Assembly (NCBI GenBank): GCA_037074705.1
Contig: CM073591.1
Location: forward strand, 35,878,587 to 35,942,586
Length of the DNA stretch: 64,000 nucleotides
DNA from: Zhengitettix transpicula
Taxonomy: Eukaryota; Arthropoda; Insecta; Orthoptera; Tetrigidae
Direction of reading: 5' to 3'
Below, piece by piece: positions 45,660-57,418 of this stretch. Under the pieces are notes generated by a model. The model ran no database searches and had not been told where the DNA came from. It saw only the letters and a program-made list of their open reading frames with translations. Positions within the stretch are counted from its first letter, which is position 1; every line of letters begins with the position of its first letter. The translations under genes and the position numbers were made by a program.

Positions 45660-47917
45660 AAATACACAACTTTGCTCGTGTAATATTTGAAACATGAATA
45701 ACCGAATTTGTAAACTGCTATACCACTCTTTGGATTTGATTAGATTTCCTCAGCGTCATATAATATTCGGTGTCCTACCTCCAAATTTTAATTATAAATA
45801 TCCCTATTTAATTATCAAATTTAAGCATCAATGTTCAGGATAGTTCACATTCTGAATTCAAATCTCGTCATAAGTTGGATTTATTATTTGTGGGTGTTTT
45901 CTTTGGCCACGATCGAAATAGTTGTTAGTTTTAAACGTGGATCGTTTAAAGTCTATAAATATATTATCTCTGATTGACTACGGGGTATTGTTTTCAAAGT
46001 TCCCTTCGATAGTTCATGGCGCACATTTCACCCATCTACTATCAACAAAATAAATCTCGTGACGTCATACAGAGAATTTTAGTTTCGCATGGTAATAATA
46101 GATAACTAGTGTTGTTAATTTTCAGCCTAAAGGGATTACAGCTTATTCATAGTTACCACGTATTCTTATGCTCACACTGATATACTCGAGTCGGAAGAAC
46201 TTCAGTCTCCACACCTGATGGAAGTGCAATCTTGTTCACTCATCACCGTACGTCAAGTTCACTATGAATTTATGTCAAGTAACAACGTATTATTAATGTG
46301 ACCATAAAAATTTCAGGTAAAAAGTGAAAATATTTATGATTTTCTCAAGACACAACCCACAATTTCTTTTCTCGTCTAGAAAATATAAACTTCAGGTTTG
46401 TGTTCGATGCTCCAATACTGGAACAGTCGGCCAGCCGCCTCCAAATCTAGTCAAGCAAGCAAATCCTTCACACGGCCATCGGAAACAGTTGGACAGGTAC
46501 CGAGAGTGCGACTTTCTCTACATCACATATAGGAAAATTCTGAGTACGATTTTCATCTCTGGTCTATTTCCTATAATTGTACAACTTTGTTAGTGGTTCT
46601 GTCTTGGAACATGTCCTTACTGAAAAAATATTATCTCGGGCTTTCAACCTGATGGGAAAGTGTGCACAGAATCTTTCTTCGATTATCATCGCTGATATCA
46701 TCAGAATATGTCGACAGTGCGAGTTGACGAAACGTCGCGTGCATTTTTACGTCGCCCTGTTGAAAGCCGACGTAAGTATTTAAGCGATATTCACCCCAAT
46801 ATCACTTATTCTCATACGATTCCTTTATGTTATTTATCATCTAGTACTTTCCAAATTGTTTATTTGATAATTTCGTTCCTTACATCAATATAATTTTTTC
46901 TTCTCTATAGCTCCAAGGAACACAACAAATCAGTCATACGTTTTCTTATTATTACCTCATGTTTGATATTAGAATTGGATAAAATCTAATTTCACCACAA
47001 ATACGTATTTTTCAGACTGGGGGAGCTGAACTGAGTTTTTGTGGCAATTGGAATTACGTATTGGACTAGGATCTAAAAATATAAAATTCTTCATTATTGT
47101 TAGCGCAAAAGTATTTTGATAAATGGTCGAGACGTATCTGTAAATATAAATATATTTATGCACATAAATTTATTAATCGATGATTAATGATGATTTATAG
47201 AGACATTAATAAATGCAGTAGCGCAAATCGAATATAGATACATGTGGGAAATAATTATTTTGTTAATGGATATTAATGCGCCATTTTTTTTAACCAGCTG
47301 AGTGATAAATTGTCGGAATTAAAATCGGAGTAAATGAGGTTTTAAGGTGACGTTTGTTATTCATTCATATTAGTCTCTCAATAGAACGCGCTACAATTAT
47401 TCATTATTCCTCATTTTAATCAAATAAGGGAAGTTATGAAAAAAGTTAGTCGTAGAAAAAATTTGTATGCAATGTGTAAACATAAATATAATAATACTCG
47501 AGTATGAAACGAAAAGAGAGTTAATTTTCTAATAAACGACGTTTGCAGAAAATTGAGGAAAGAGAGTTCGGACAAGTAGTACTAGGCTTAACGAATTCAT
47601 TGAGGTTAGTGATTCTATTAAAATTGGAAGGTATATTTATCATAATGACTTGATATTTTTATTTGGTATTAGATTAAAATATAGATTGTGGTATTAATTT
47701 AATATTTCTCTCAGTAACTCACTCAATTTGTTTCCAGATAATATATATATATATACTCTACAACGAATCGTTTTACCTCAATGAGCCTTTCACCTAAATA
47801 TTTTGTAGTCTGGAATCTCCTTGACTACCAAAAAATTATGTATACACAGGAAATTTTTTTATCAATGTCCTTTCCATCCATTTCTTTTAGAATTTATTGG
47901 TCTATCGTCTTCAAGAC
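45660..47917. other. AT-rich intergenic sequence with a short family A fragment
   Basis: No supported gene. 46419-46460 (GGAACAGTCGGCCAGCCGCC followed by TCCAAATCTAGTC) matches an internal ~40 bp of family A on the plus strand. (TA)n near 47741-47754 is short. Confidence 0.45.
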
Positions 47918-48449
47918 TCAAGTTATTTTTTTTAGGGCAACAGGCTACATGAGGGTAATCCACGTTGGGCAAGTCCCCTTTAATAGCATAGGAAGTGATT
48001 TGAAAGGGGGATACGGAAGGGTAGATGAAGGCAGCCAAGAGTTTCTAGGGCCCCCAGGCTGTTTTTAAGGATCCTACCCGGCATTCGCCTAAAGAAATGC
48101 AGGGAAAACCATAGAAAAACCTGCATCGGGTAGGTCGGGCATTGGGTACTTGTCCCACGCCCTTCCGATAGCGGGAGAGGAGTTTGCTGTGGGGACGCAG
48201 CATTCCCTTCTCCCTGTCTCGAACAGTTTAGGAGGGAGCTTGCCGACTATTCCAATGGGAATAGCGGACAACTCTTACCGTATTCCCAAGGTCTGTGACC
48301 CCGGAACATACACCTCTCAGAACAGGCCGAGGTGCCTCGGCTTGTGGGAACCTTAGTTCAAAAACGGAGAGGAAAAGGCATCCCCAAAGGTAGCCCCTTC
48401 GTATCTCTCTTGCAAGGTTTTGCCCCATGGCCTCCTCGAGTCAAGTTAT
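47918..48449 (-). mobile_element. Family A retroposon, copy 8, with target-site duplication
   Basis: TCAAGTTAT is repeated at 47918-47926 and 48441-48449, flanking a family A copy on the minus strand that starts with a T-run and AGGGCAACAGGCTACATGAG. At its 5' end the usual CCTGCGAGAG palindromes are absent; the sequence instead runs into GGCAAAACCTTGCAAGAGAG and a short unrelated cap. This copy is a different 5' variant or slightly truncated. The minus-strand frame 48428-48228 repeats the FELRFPQAEAPRPVLRGVC block. Confidence 0.8.
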
Positions 48450-49390
48450 CGATTCCATTCGGCTTTTCTATTCTAAAATTTCAAATTTGTACAGTCAAAC
48501 TAAATGGCATTAAACACTTCGGTTTCCTCTTTCTTTAATTTGATTTACATTATTCTCATATATTTACGTGCGCATATATTAAATTTATTTTAATTTTTAA
48601 GGATAGTTAATTTCTGTGTATGAAATGAATTGGTTTCGTCACTGATTCATATTAAATATGTATTTGTCTTGAATTCAGGTGGTGTATTTACTGATTGCTT
48701 TACGTTACTTGTTCAAAAGTATTATAATATGCGTCGCGAAAATGTAATCCCAATATCACCGACAATTTCGACTACGTTGCCAAACATTATGTCTGAAAGA
48801 CACGCGAGGCGCCTGTCTTAACGGGTTGTTAGGGCGGTGCAAAATCTGGCAACGTCGGAGGACGAAGGGTGAGGTTTGCTACTTCATATTACAATTTCGT
48901 GGAGCCGAGTATAGTGTAGATAACGCAGTCAAAGGAGACAGGAATTAACGGGGGAGGAAACAAAAAATACTAAAATAAGTCTTGGAATTAGACAATAAGA
49001 TAAATAAAGTAAAAAAGATGATAATGAGATGTGATAGTTTACGAAGAAAAATGAGAGGAAAAATAATGTTATTTGTTTTCAATAAAACATTTTAATGGAA
49101 TAGTCTTCTGACTGGTCTACTTGTTCCATTTCATTAATATTTTCTTGAAATAAATGTCCTACAGTTGTTCCATAAATTATTTGTTCCTGTTTTCAATTCA
49201 ACATAATTTACAATCAAAATGTTTTCGTAAGCAAGCAATGACGCAAGTAATAATAAAATCAACTGTAATTTATTTTGAGACTTAATGATCAAAATGTTCC
49301 GCGGATTACAATTGTTTTGTAAATAAGAATAATAAATGGAAATCGTTAATTAGTTTTGATAGTAAATTTTCATTTCGATCCCAGTCGTAA
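48450..49390. other. AT-rich intergenic sequence, nothing recognised
   Basis: AT-rich; no supported feature. Confidence 0.5.
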
Positions 49391-49394
49391 ATCG

Positions 49395-49900
49395 CCGCTT
49401 GTTATTGCAGTCGCTCTCCGAATAATTTTCTTCGCCACTTCGCTCAAGCCAAAAAGTGAAAGTTATTAATAATCATAACGCTGCAGATGTTGCAGTTATG
49501 TTTACGATATCCATTTCCTTTCCGAGACGAGGGAAATAGAGAGTGGTGGAGGATGCGGGGAAGAAATAAACACAAGCAAATTTCGTATAAAAAAGTTTCT
49601 GCTAGTTAATTCTGGGCGACATTGCAAATCATCTCTCCGTCTGCATGGTGGGACTTTTAACGGCGGGGCTATTTCCGGAAAGTTTAATAACAGTTCCAGA
49701 GAGAAAGAGAGAGATGGAGGAGAGGGAGACAGCAGCTCCGGCAGAGGGAAGAGGAAGAGAAGGCGACGAAAACTACTAATCGTCCGCCAAATTTTCCCTC
49801 GCGTTTATTATGTGTGTCTGGGCGTCGCCTTATTGCACGTCATAACCCCATAACCACCCAGAGCAATATTTCCAGACGAAGACATGCTATAGCTGGTGGT
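49395..49900. promoter_or_regulatory. GC-raised, purine-rich island, possible regulatory element
   Basis: GA-rich tracts (49690-49770), TTATTGCACGTCATAACC followed by CCATAACCACCC (a doubled CATAACC) near 49832-49857, and TTTATTATG near 49804. No frame is convincing. A dense cluster of short sequence-specific-looking sites in a CpG-containing island suggests a cis-regulatory module; inference only. Confidence 0.3.
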
Positions 49901-50399
49901 ATTAGTTTGTTTATACCCCAACATACGGCGTCCTGAAAAATAATAATAAAATAGAAAGAATTTCTTTGCGACTTCCGATGGAAATTTTTGTTTACTCAAC
50001 TGAATATTTCTTACGCGTGGACTCTTCACTTCAACATATTATTCAACGAAGTATTAGAATAAAATATGTGAATCTGCGCATTTCGATCTGCCCATGAGAT
50101 CTACATCTAGAAATATTCGATTTGGTTTTACTTGTCCCTTTTATGATGAAATTTTAATAAATAATATCGATAATTAAAGATTTTTGACGAGTTATTACAA
50201 GGGCTCGTAAATAACACAATTTCATCAGAAAAAGTGTGAGGCAAATCAGTCGGTATATTGGGGGCTCTATAAAATCACATCGCGTTAGTTTTACGTTCGG
50301 TTCGTACCCCTGGTGATGGAAATAAATAACTCTCAGTCCCCACCACCACCACCACCAAAAAATCCATTTACAGGCAGGGCAATATCCATAAAACCCCAT

Positions 50400-50776
50400 T
50401 ACGTCGTCGCCACGAATACACTCTCTGTCTCTGCAACAATGCGGTGGTTTGCATTGTTGAAGGACGGCCGGATATTAGCGGCGTAATTGGCTCGCATTTC
50501 CTTGGACCTCCCTCGCACCTAACGACACACACCATTCCCCCTTCTCCCTCTCACTCTATGGGGATTTGTGGGTGTGTTGGTAATAATAATAATTTTCAAT
50601 CCCCGACACGAGTTATAGCCACAGGTACTGGGCCATTTCCGTGATTGGCTAAATCGGCTCGATAACCGCGTTGTCCGCCCGTGAGCGATCAAATTACAAC
50701 CAGCAATCTGGCGAAAATAATGTAGAAAGGGCATCGTAATAAACATCGGTAATATCTTTCTCTCTGTCTTACACAG
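50400..50776. promoter_or_regulatory. GC-raised island upstream of a candidate exon
   Basis: GC-raised with TAATTGG (near 50485), TAATAATAATAATTTTC (near 50581) and several CpG. It ends in TCTTTCTCTCTGTCTTACACAG (50755-50776), a strong pyrimidine tract plus AG. It may be intronic sequence with regulatory function. Confidence 0.28.
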
Positions 50777-50901
50777 CTCGTGGTCTAGACGGAAGCCGAG
50801 CGAAGCACGTTTTGTGGAAGCGGAGGGACTGCGGCCACGACGCTCTGAATCCTATGGACCAAAAGAAAAGTACGAGAAGCCGGCATCTATTGCGTAAAAT
50901 T
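50777..50901 (+). CDS. Candidate terminal coding exon after a strong 3' splice-like site
   Basis: Directly after ACACAG (50776) one frame stays open for 40 codons to TAA: SWSRRKPSEARFVEAEGLRP, then RRSESYGPKEKYEKP. Another frame is open for about the same length, so coding is not established. The composition is GC-rich and the product would be charged and low in complexity. No family is recognised. The acceptor is the strongest single splice-like signal noted in the window. Confidence 0.25.
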
Positions 50902-51054
50902 TATTACTGAGGCCACACAAGGTCTCGGTACACAATACGAAATCGTGCTTAGAAAATTGTTCTATTTCAAAGCTTGTTTTACAAAACGAGTTTAACTGGG
51001 AGAGACGTGGAAGGTGTAAAACCTGTCGTGCACGAATAACATTGTTTAATAAAC

Positions 51055-52021
51055 TGTAATATACAAAACGAAAGGCGTTTAATAAATAAAAAATTAATAA
51101 ATAAACTTTTACAAACAAAATATTTATTTTAAAGCTTTGAAACAATTACACTAATAATTACAAATATAATTTATCTCAGGGTCATTACTGGGTTTGATAA
51201 TGGCTAATCATTTATTTAGAAATCTTATCAACACAAATTTCAATAAAAAGACTTACTCGTCAATTAACAAAGACGAAATTTACTTGTCGACGAAATTATA
51301 CTAAAAAGATGGATTCTACTTAACAAATCTTATCAATGGAAGAAAACGAAATCTGACGTCTATCTTCTAATCCGGTTTACATAATTAATTGTTTTATATT
51401 GGTACTCACGGCTGCATTCCAGGATACTTTTGACTTACGAAACACTATGACGGGTTTTTGCACAGCTTCTACTAAAACTCACTGATTCTAAAATTAATAT
51501 TTTTAGATCAAACTCAGGAACCAGGAACCTCGTCTTCGTCTCTCCCTCACTCGGTTGACTCCTCCTACTTCTCTGCCTGGATATGTTCACCAAACATGTC
51601 TGTGCTTAGCAGGTTTTATAGTTCTGCTTGTGTGAATGTTTTGTCTATGCTTTCCTGCAAGCTCGTTTCGATTCTCGTGCTCGCCTTTCGTTTTCGTCCT
51701 CGTCTCTCGGTACGTGTTTCAATCTCCAAGTTCCAAAAGTTCTTTCACGACCACCCGATCGCTGAGGATTCGAAATACGTACTGAACTCTACCGTATCTT
51801 AATGTGAACTCCACTCCTCTACCGTAACGTGATCTGCACTCTCTCATACCATAACGTGAACTGCTTCTCTCTCGTAATTTTGAGCGCGCATTGCTTCTTC
51901 CGACAATGGAAACAATACCTGGCTACATTGTTGCTGTGTTCTGTACCGCCGTAGGAATATGTTTCTCTAACAATTTAGATTATCAAATTTACAATTAATG
52001 TGTTAATTAATTGGAATTACA
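51055..52021 (-). mobile_element. Solo LTR, copy 2
   Basis: TGTAAT (51055-51060) to ATTACA (52016-52021), 967 bp, closely the same length as copy 1 and alignable along its length (shared CAGGGTCATTACTGGGTTTG near 51177 and AAATCTGACG near 51350). Flanking bases AAAC and GAAC are near-identical and may be a decayed 4-bp target duplication. No primer-binding site or internal region follows, so it is a solo LTR. Confidence 0.75.
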
Positions 52022-52345
52022 GAACTTTAAACCCAATGGAAATATTTGACAATGAAAAGTAACATTAGGTTTTATCACTATTTTCTCATATTTTCATTAA
52101 TTACCACAATTCTTATTCCGTCGTCTACGTTCGTATTTAAAAATTTGTACTAAATCGTGTAACAACAAAATTTTTCTTCGAAAAGAAGAAACTTGACTAA
52201 CTTTGATTAAGCTTCGAATATTTATTCTTTTTAGAAATGTTTTTTTTTAATATTGTCTCACTCCATGGTAACAACGATACGGAGCTTATACGTAAAATGG
52301 TTTGGCATTATCAGATACCAAAATGCAAAAATTTGAAAATTTGTA
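52022..52345. other. AT-rich intergenic sequence, nothing recognised
   Basis: AT-rich; no supported feature. Confidence 0.5.
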
Positions 52346-52415
52346 ATAAGAAATATAGCCAAATACAGACAAAAGAAGTGTTTCTGGAAGCCTTTTACCT
52401 TTCTTCAGGGTGCTA
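52346..52415 (-). mobile_element. Penelope-like terminal fragment with hammerhead-like core
   Basis: On the minus strand CTGAAGA (52408-52402) is followed after 17 bases by GAAAC (52384-52380), then CTTCTTTTGTCTGTATTTGG. Both core boxes are intact and AAG...CTT between them can pair. Only one arm is present here. Confidence 0.5.
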
Positions 52416-52479
52416 CGTTTATAAGTGTGGTAAGACGTATGAACGTAAGAAGCGCTGTAAAATTTGCTCGTCGTGACGC

Positions 52480-53270
52480 AAGTTCGACTTGGTACGAGCT
52501 ATTATCAGAAATAGTAAAACATGTAAGAGTTTCTAGGAAAGTTTGGTAAAAGGGAGGTCCGGCGTCAAGATTGCATGACGCTTCCAGAATATGCGGATCT
52601 GTGAATCGGGGTCATTCCTTTGTTAGAAAGAAGATTCACTATAGAGGTTGAGGATACAAGAAGTAGGGAGTCAGGTTGACCATACCCCAACGAGTTCTCA
52701 GATGAGACTGACTTGAACCATGCATGGTAAAGAGCCGCCAAGCGTCTCTCCCCTCCAAAATTCGCGACCGCATCCAAGAAATAAGGAATACGGTTACAGA
52801 AATTTAGGGCGCTGAGATAGAAAATGTTCAGAGTGTGACGTTCCTCAGTCATTCCCACATTCCAAGTCCAATTCTTAGCTTGCAGCCCGAGAACATCGAA
52901 CCTGCAGAACATCAGCTAATTCTTGGATCAGGCCACGGCGCTCGTGCATCATGCGCGAAACACTTATGCTAGCTGTTTAATTTCCTGTGGCTTGTAACGC
53001 GCAAATTAAACATCGAATGAATATAGCCAAAATAACAATAATGTATTACAGCGCAATGGTCCATGAATAGGCCGGATTTCAGTTTATGCCTTTGTGTCCG
53101 CAACTTGGAAATGTAAAAACTATTCTGAAAACATTGACACAAGGAAATATATTGTGTTCCGTTCAGTAGTGCAACCTTGTTTTGTGTGTGGTCCATTGGA
53201 AGCTGGTGTAAAGTTCCAAGAGAAGCGTAGAACAGTGTTTTACAAACAGCTCTGTACACAGCGCTAGTCG
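52480..53270 (-). other. GC-raised segment with a 115-codon minus-strand frame, unassigned
   Basis: The minus strand is open from 52912 to 52565. The translation contains ALNFCNRIPYFLDAVANFGG and AALYHAWFKSVSS and looks less like chance than most frames here. A second minus-strand frame lies at 53259-52969. I recognise no domain. It may be a transposon-borne gene remnant or an exon. Confidence 0.22.
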
Positions 53271-53940
53271 TGGGATCGATCCTCTATTTGTCACCTGCGC
53301 GATCTACACTGACTCTGATATCGACGTTAAGGCCCGACTATGTGCTGCCAAATTTTCTTGTCCCGAGTGATGAAATATCCGCCAAGCCGGTATTGTACAA
53401 TCTGTAATAATTTCATCATTTTACGTGCTACCAAATCGATTATTTTTGGGTAACATTGATTTCTTTCGTGTTTATTAATAACGTTCTGTATAATTGTGGG
53501 CTTCCAAATACCCTGAAATGAATCTTATTACTAAAAAATTAGTTGAAAAATGTCATTGTGTCTGTTAATGTGGCACCACTGTTAATGTTAAAAACAACTC
53601 AGATAACTTAGAAATGTTGAAATAAAAAAACAGATCATGATAAATTTCAAAGTAATGTAGAATGTTAAATTTAAATTGTGATTCGTTCTGAAGATGTCCC
53701 ACCCATAAAGAAACTACAACGGTGTATTGCAATCAAGTATTTATTACACACACATTCATTCATATATACAATTTAATTATAAAAAAGCTATTAACATAAG
53801 AATTGGTGAAATCATTGATGTGAGGAAAATATAAAATCTAGAAAAGAAACATAATAAGTAAATTATTAATTTCATTCAACAATTAAACAATCAATTTAAA
53901 CCTGTCTTAGCCCAGTCACACAAAAAACAACCCCTATAAT
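53271..53940. other. AT-rich intergenic sequence, nothing recognised
   Basis: AT-rich; CTGAAGA near 53691 followed by AAGAAAC near 53713 is a poor echo of the Penelope-like core. Confidence 0.45.
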
Positions 53941-53997
53941 CAGGGATGGGAGTCCTTTAAATTAATCTGATTTTTTTCTCTTCGGGGATGAGTATTG

Positions 53998-54216
53998 TTA
54001 CTTAATTACTTGTTTAATTACCGGAATCTCTTTGATGCGGAACCAGCAGGTGTCTCCAGTAGCAGACTGTTGTCGTTGTTCATCACTTAAGATGAAACCT
54101 CTAGTGATTTCTGCTCTTCCCTGAGAAGTCGATTCCAGACACACTGTCCAATTCAAATTCTTCTCGTTTCTGATTCTCCCTCTGTCTTTCTCCCAAAAGC
54201 GATCCAGTTGCGCCAA
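53998..54216 (-). other. Minus-strand frame of ~72 codons, possible terminal exon
   Basis: Reads AQLDRFWEKDRGRIRNEKNL, then a CLESTSQGRAEITRGF stretch, then SDEQRQQSATGDTCWFRIKE, and ends KQVIK before TAA. There is no ATG in this frame at the 5' end, so it would need an upstream exon; TCGCAG on the minus strand near 54230 could be an acceptor. Balanced amino-acid composition is the only support. No family is recognised. Confidence 0.25.
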
Positions 54217-54535
54217 GCACTATTCTGCGAGTCATTGAAATATCCAAAAATGGAAATAAATCCGCCTCATTCTCACTGAATCAGTTGTATTCCGGGCGAT
54301 CCACGAGTAATTCCTGTCACATATAATTTTATGGCCACTATGTCTCGCACTCTTTTGTGGGCCACAAATTCAAATTGGTTTCACAAAATTTGCTGACTTT
54401 TTTATGTCAGGTAAGCGCTAACTGCCATCTCTGTACGTAAAATGTAAACTTAAATTACACGTTTTCTTAAAATTTACCGCTCGTACCTTTAATGTCCATT
54501 ATAACCTCTATATTATTAACCTCAAAATTCTAAGT
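54217..54535. other. Intergenic sequence, nothing recognised
   Basis: No supported feature. Confidence 0.45.
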
Positions 54536-54539
54536 CTCG

Positions 54540-55020
54540 TTCACACTGAGTCGGCAACAACGGACGTTATCGAATTGTGTACAGTATTTTCTCTTGGCAT
54601 CCGCCACAATTTGGCAATTTTATCATTGGCATGGAGTTGAGGAACAGGAACGTTTCGTCTGCGATGCTGTTTGAGGACGTGTGTACATACAGATGTGTAT
54701 ATGTATGCATCTATGTATACAGTACGAGTTTGCATGCATGCCATAATTTGGTTTCCTACCCTGCCGCCGCCGCCGCCGCCGTATGACTTCATGGAATATG
54801 CTTCAAGGGCATCTTTTATCACCTCTCACTCAAAGACGAGAAAGGGAATTTTTAATAGGGCAACAGCATACCGGAGAAGAGAAACAAAACTAACTGCCAG
54901 CCAGGGGTAAATATTTCACGGTACGCGATTATGCCGCTCGTAACAACACTTTTACAACCTACAAAATAAAAAAGAAGGGGGGGGGGGGGCGTGTTATACG
55001 ACCCTTCGCGGGTTTTAAGG
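54540..55020. other. GC-raised island with (CCG)n and a 13-G run
   Basis: Contains (GCC)n at about 54762-54781 and a run of 13 G at 54977-54989. Open on both strands with unassigned frames. The G-run could form a quadruplex with neighbouring runs only if others were near; none are. Confidence 0.35.
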
Positions 55021-55940
55021 CGGCAAGTGTGTGATAATAAGTGCCTACTTGTCTACGGTCCAACTTAAATGGGTGCATCGCATTTCTCCATTTTTTTACC
55101 AGATACATAAATTGAACACTGACGATTCTAAAATTTTTATTTCATTAATAAAAGTAGGAAAGTAACGAGGCGATGCAATATCAAGAGCACTGCTGTGCTG
55201 CTGCATGCTGATACAGAAGCTCGGGGAATAGTTCTCCAGGAATTCTCCTGGAGGACATTAAGCTTACATGACGATATATTTTTATTATTGTTGTATCCGT
55301 CTTAGTGTCAATAGCTGTTATCCAATCCTTGTGTTAAAATGAGCGTATTTTGTCTAAACGAAAGAATTGAAAGTACCTTGTGTTGGCCTACAAATCAGTC
55401 AAGAAATAATTACAAGGTCGGACACCATATATTTATCCGTCTAACTTCAAAAGGGGAGAGGTGAAAGTTGAAAACAAACTGTCGGAAATTGATAATTTAT
55501 GAATGCCGTGTTGGGTAAGACTAGACGAATCTAAGGAACGAATTCGTGAGAATTGGGTCGAGATTATCGTGCAATGAGGAAAGTATCTGAATTTTAACAG
55601 AGCAGAATTTTTTTTTATATTGCAGTGGAACAAAACAAATTTCTAAGACAGAGCAAACATTTTGACATAGACGAACGAATAAGGGGACTGCCATTTTATG
55701 AATGTAGAAGGATTATGTAGAAATTAGGTAAAGTGAAATCAGTGTTTTCAGTGACAGTAATAAAATGAGGAGTCTGTGGAGACCTTGAAAATACAAATCA
55801 AGAATAAAAGTTTGTGTATTAAGCAATTTAGAGAAGTATTTCATGTGACTATGAACAATTATTACAAAGCTGTACAATAAAATTACACGGGCTGAAGTAA
55901 TTCTACGATTCCACAAGGGCTTGTTTAAATTATTAATTAA
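55021..55940. other. AT-rich intergenic sequence, nothing recognised
   Basis: AT-rich; no supported feature. Confidence 0.5.
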
Positions 55941-56247
55941 ATAATATGTCGTTTATGACCAATAACAGACATTTGCTTAATAAAAATAGCTTAAAATACC
56001 AACGTTTCAGTACCCATTTCTCCCTTCTTCCCCTTGTGACTTAACCGAAAAGTTATATATTAAAATTAGTGAAACTTATATTTTAACCATTCAGTGAGTG
56101 AATGTTTAGAATTTCAAGTTTCACTAATTTTACTACATAACTTTTCAATCAAGTCGCAACCTGAAGAATGAATAAATGAGAACCGAAACGTTGTTACTTT
56201 AAACTGAATTTCTTTCTGATATCGGTCATAAACTACATTTATTTTAT
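55941..56247. mobile_element. Penelope-like foldback fragment 5, ~150-bp arms
   Basis: The two halves are inverted copies over ~150 bp each, meeting at the near-palindrome CATTCAGTGAGTGAATG (about 56090-56106). GTTTATGACCAATAACAGA (near 55950) is the inverse of sequence near 56215-56235. On the plus strand CTGAAGA (56161-56167) and GAAAC (56185-56189) are 17 bases apart, followed by GTTG. The left arm carries the mirrored but damaged core (AACGTTTCAG near 56004). This is the largest and most symmetrical of the five foldbacks. Confidence 0.6.
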
Positions 56248-56289
56248 ATCATTAACAACAAAAATGCGAAGCAATTAATATTAATTGTT

Positions 56290-56530
56290 TATTCGTAATA
56301 ATTAACTATGTGACTTTAATTAAATGAAATTGGCCCCACGTTGTGGTAGCCATTATGTAATGAACAACAATTGAGCTTTAATTAATTTAAAGAATTAAAT
56401 GAATTTGCCCCACGTTAAGCAGCAAAAATATAATAAACAAAAGAAAGCCCTTAATTAAATTAAAGAATTGACCTCTCGTTGAGCGTCAAAACGTAATAAT
56501 CAAATAATAGGCTTTAATTAACTGAAAGAA
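56290..56530. repeat. Four-unit tandem array of the PBS-LTR junction
   Basis: A unit of 62-73 bp is repeated with starts of the [TC]RTAAT LTR edge at 56294, 56356, 56429 and 56492. Each unit runs LTR edge, GGCTTTAATTAA-like block, then the complement of a tRNA-Lys primer-binding site (GCCCCACGTT...), then the next LTR edge. The last unit leads into the LTR at 56492. Units have diverged from one another. Confidence 0.7.
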
Positions 56531-57418
56531 TTTTAATATTTATTTTGTTTTGTGGCAATAACTCAAAAACAATTACAATTTAAAATATTAATTTCTCAGA
56601 GTCTCTACTGGGTTTGATAATGGACACAACAAGTTGTTTCAAAAATCTTATTAACAAACAGTTTACAACTCACCTAGACAATATGTCGATAGATAGAAAT
56701 TAAAAGAAAGAAATTAACTCTGACTGACAGTTAAAATAGAACGAAATCTGATTTCTATCCTTTAATTACGTTTACATAAATCATTATTTTTGTATTTTGT
56801 TACTTACATCTGTCCAGCTGGTTCCAGCATTCTTTTTGTTTTCGGGAGTACACTATTGCAAAATTTTTACACTGATTCTAATATCGGCTCACAGATTTTA
56901 CACTCTTGAGGTCAACCTTGATAGGCTCCCAGGAACTCGGATTATCCTCCTTTTCGTCAGCTATCTGATGACCACTTGCCTTATATGAATCCTGTGATTC
57001 ATAGATTTGCTAATATTTTTACCGCTTGGGACTTAAACTGCAACTTTACTATTCCTGGCTGGCTACAGACGTAGAAACTGCACTCCTTTCCTGGCTGCTG
57101 ATAGACGTAAAAACTGCTAACTTAGCGATATTTACGGGATAATACTTCCGTGAATGTTTTTTACTTTGTCTTAAATTCACAACTTTGTTTAATGATACAT
57201 TAAACGACGGCTAGTCTCTGCTCTAGTATAATTTGTTCCGTCCTCCGTAATGTCCCATCACCAACTAAATCTTAGTGCTCTCCAGTTTCAGCGCGCATAC
57301 GCCATTTTTGACCTTCAGACAAAGTAACAGAGCTCGGCTCCATTTTTGTTTTGGAAGCTTCTGCCGCTATAATGGATTTTATTAAAACCAATTAATGGCC
57401 TAATTAATTGGAATTCCA
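56492..57418 (-). mobile_element. LTR copy 3, attached to the tandem array
   Basis: Starts CGTAAT (decayed TGTAAT) and ends ATTCCA (decayed ATTACA) at 57418, 927 bp. Shares TGTGGCAATAACTCAAA, TCTACTGGGTTTGATAATGG and AAATCTGATTTCTATCC blocks with copies 1 and 2. The complement of a primer-binding site precedes it, so on the minus strand the LTR is followed by the start of an internal region of which only the array remains. Confidence 0.68.
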
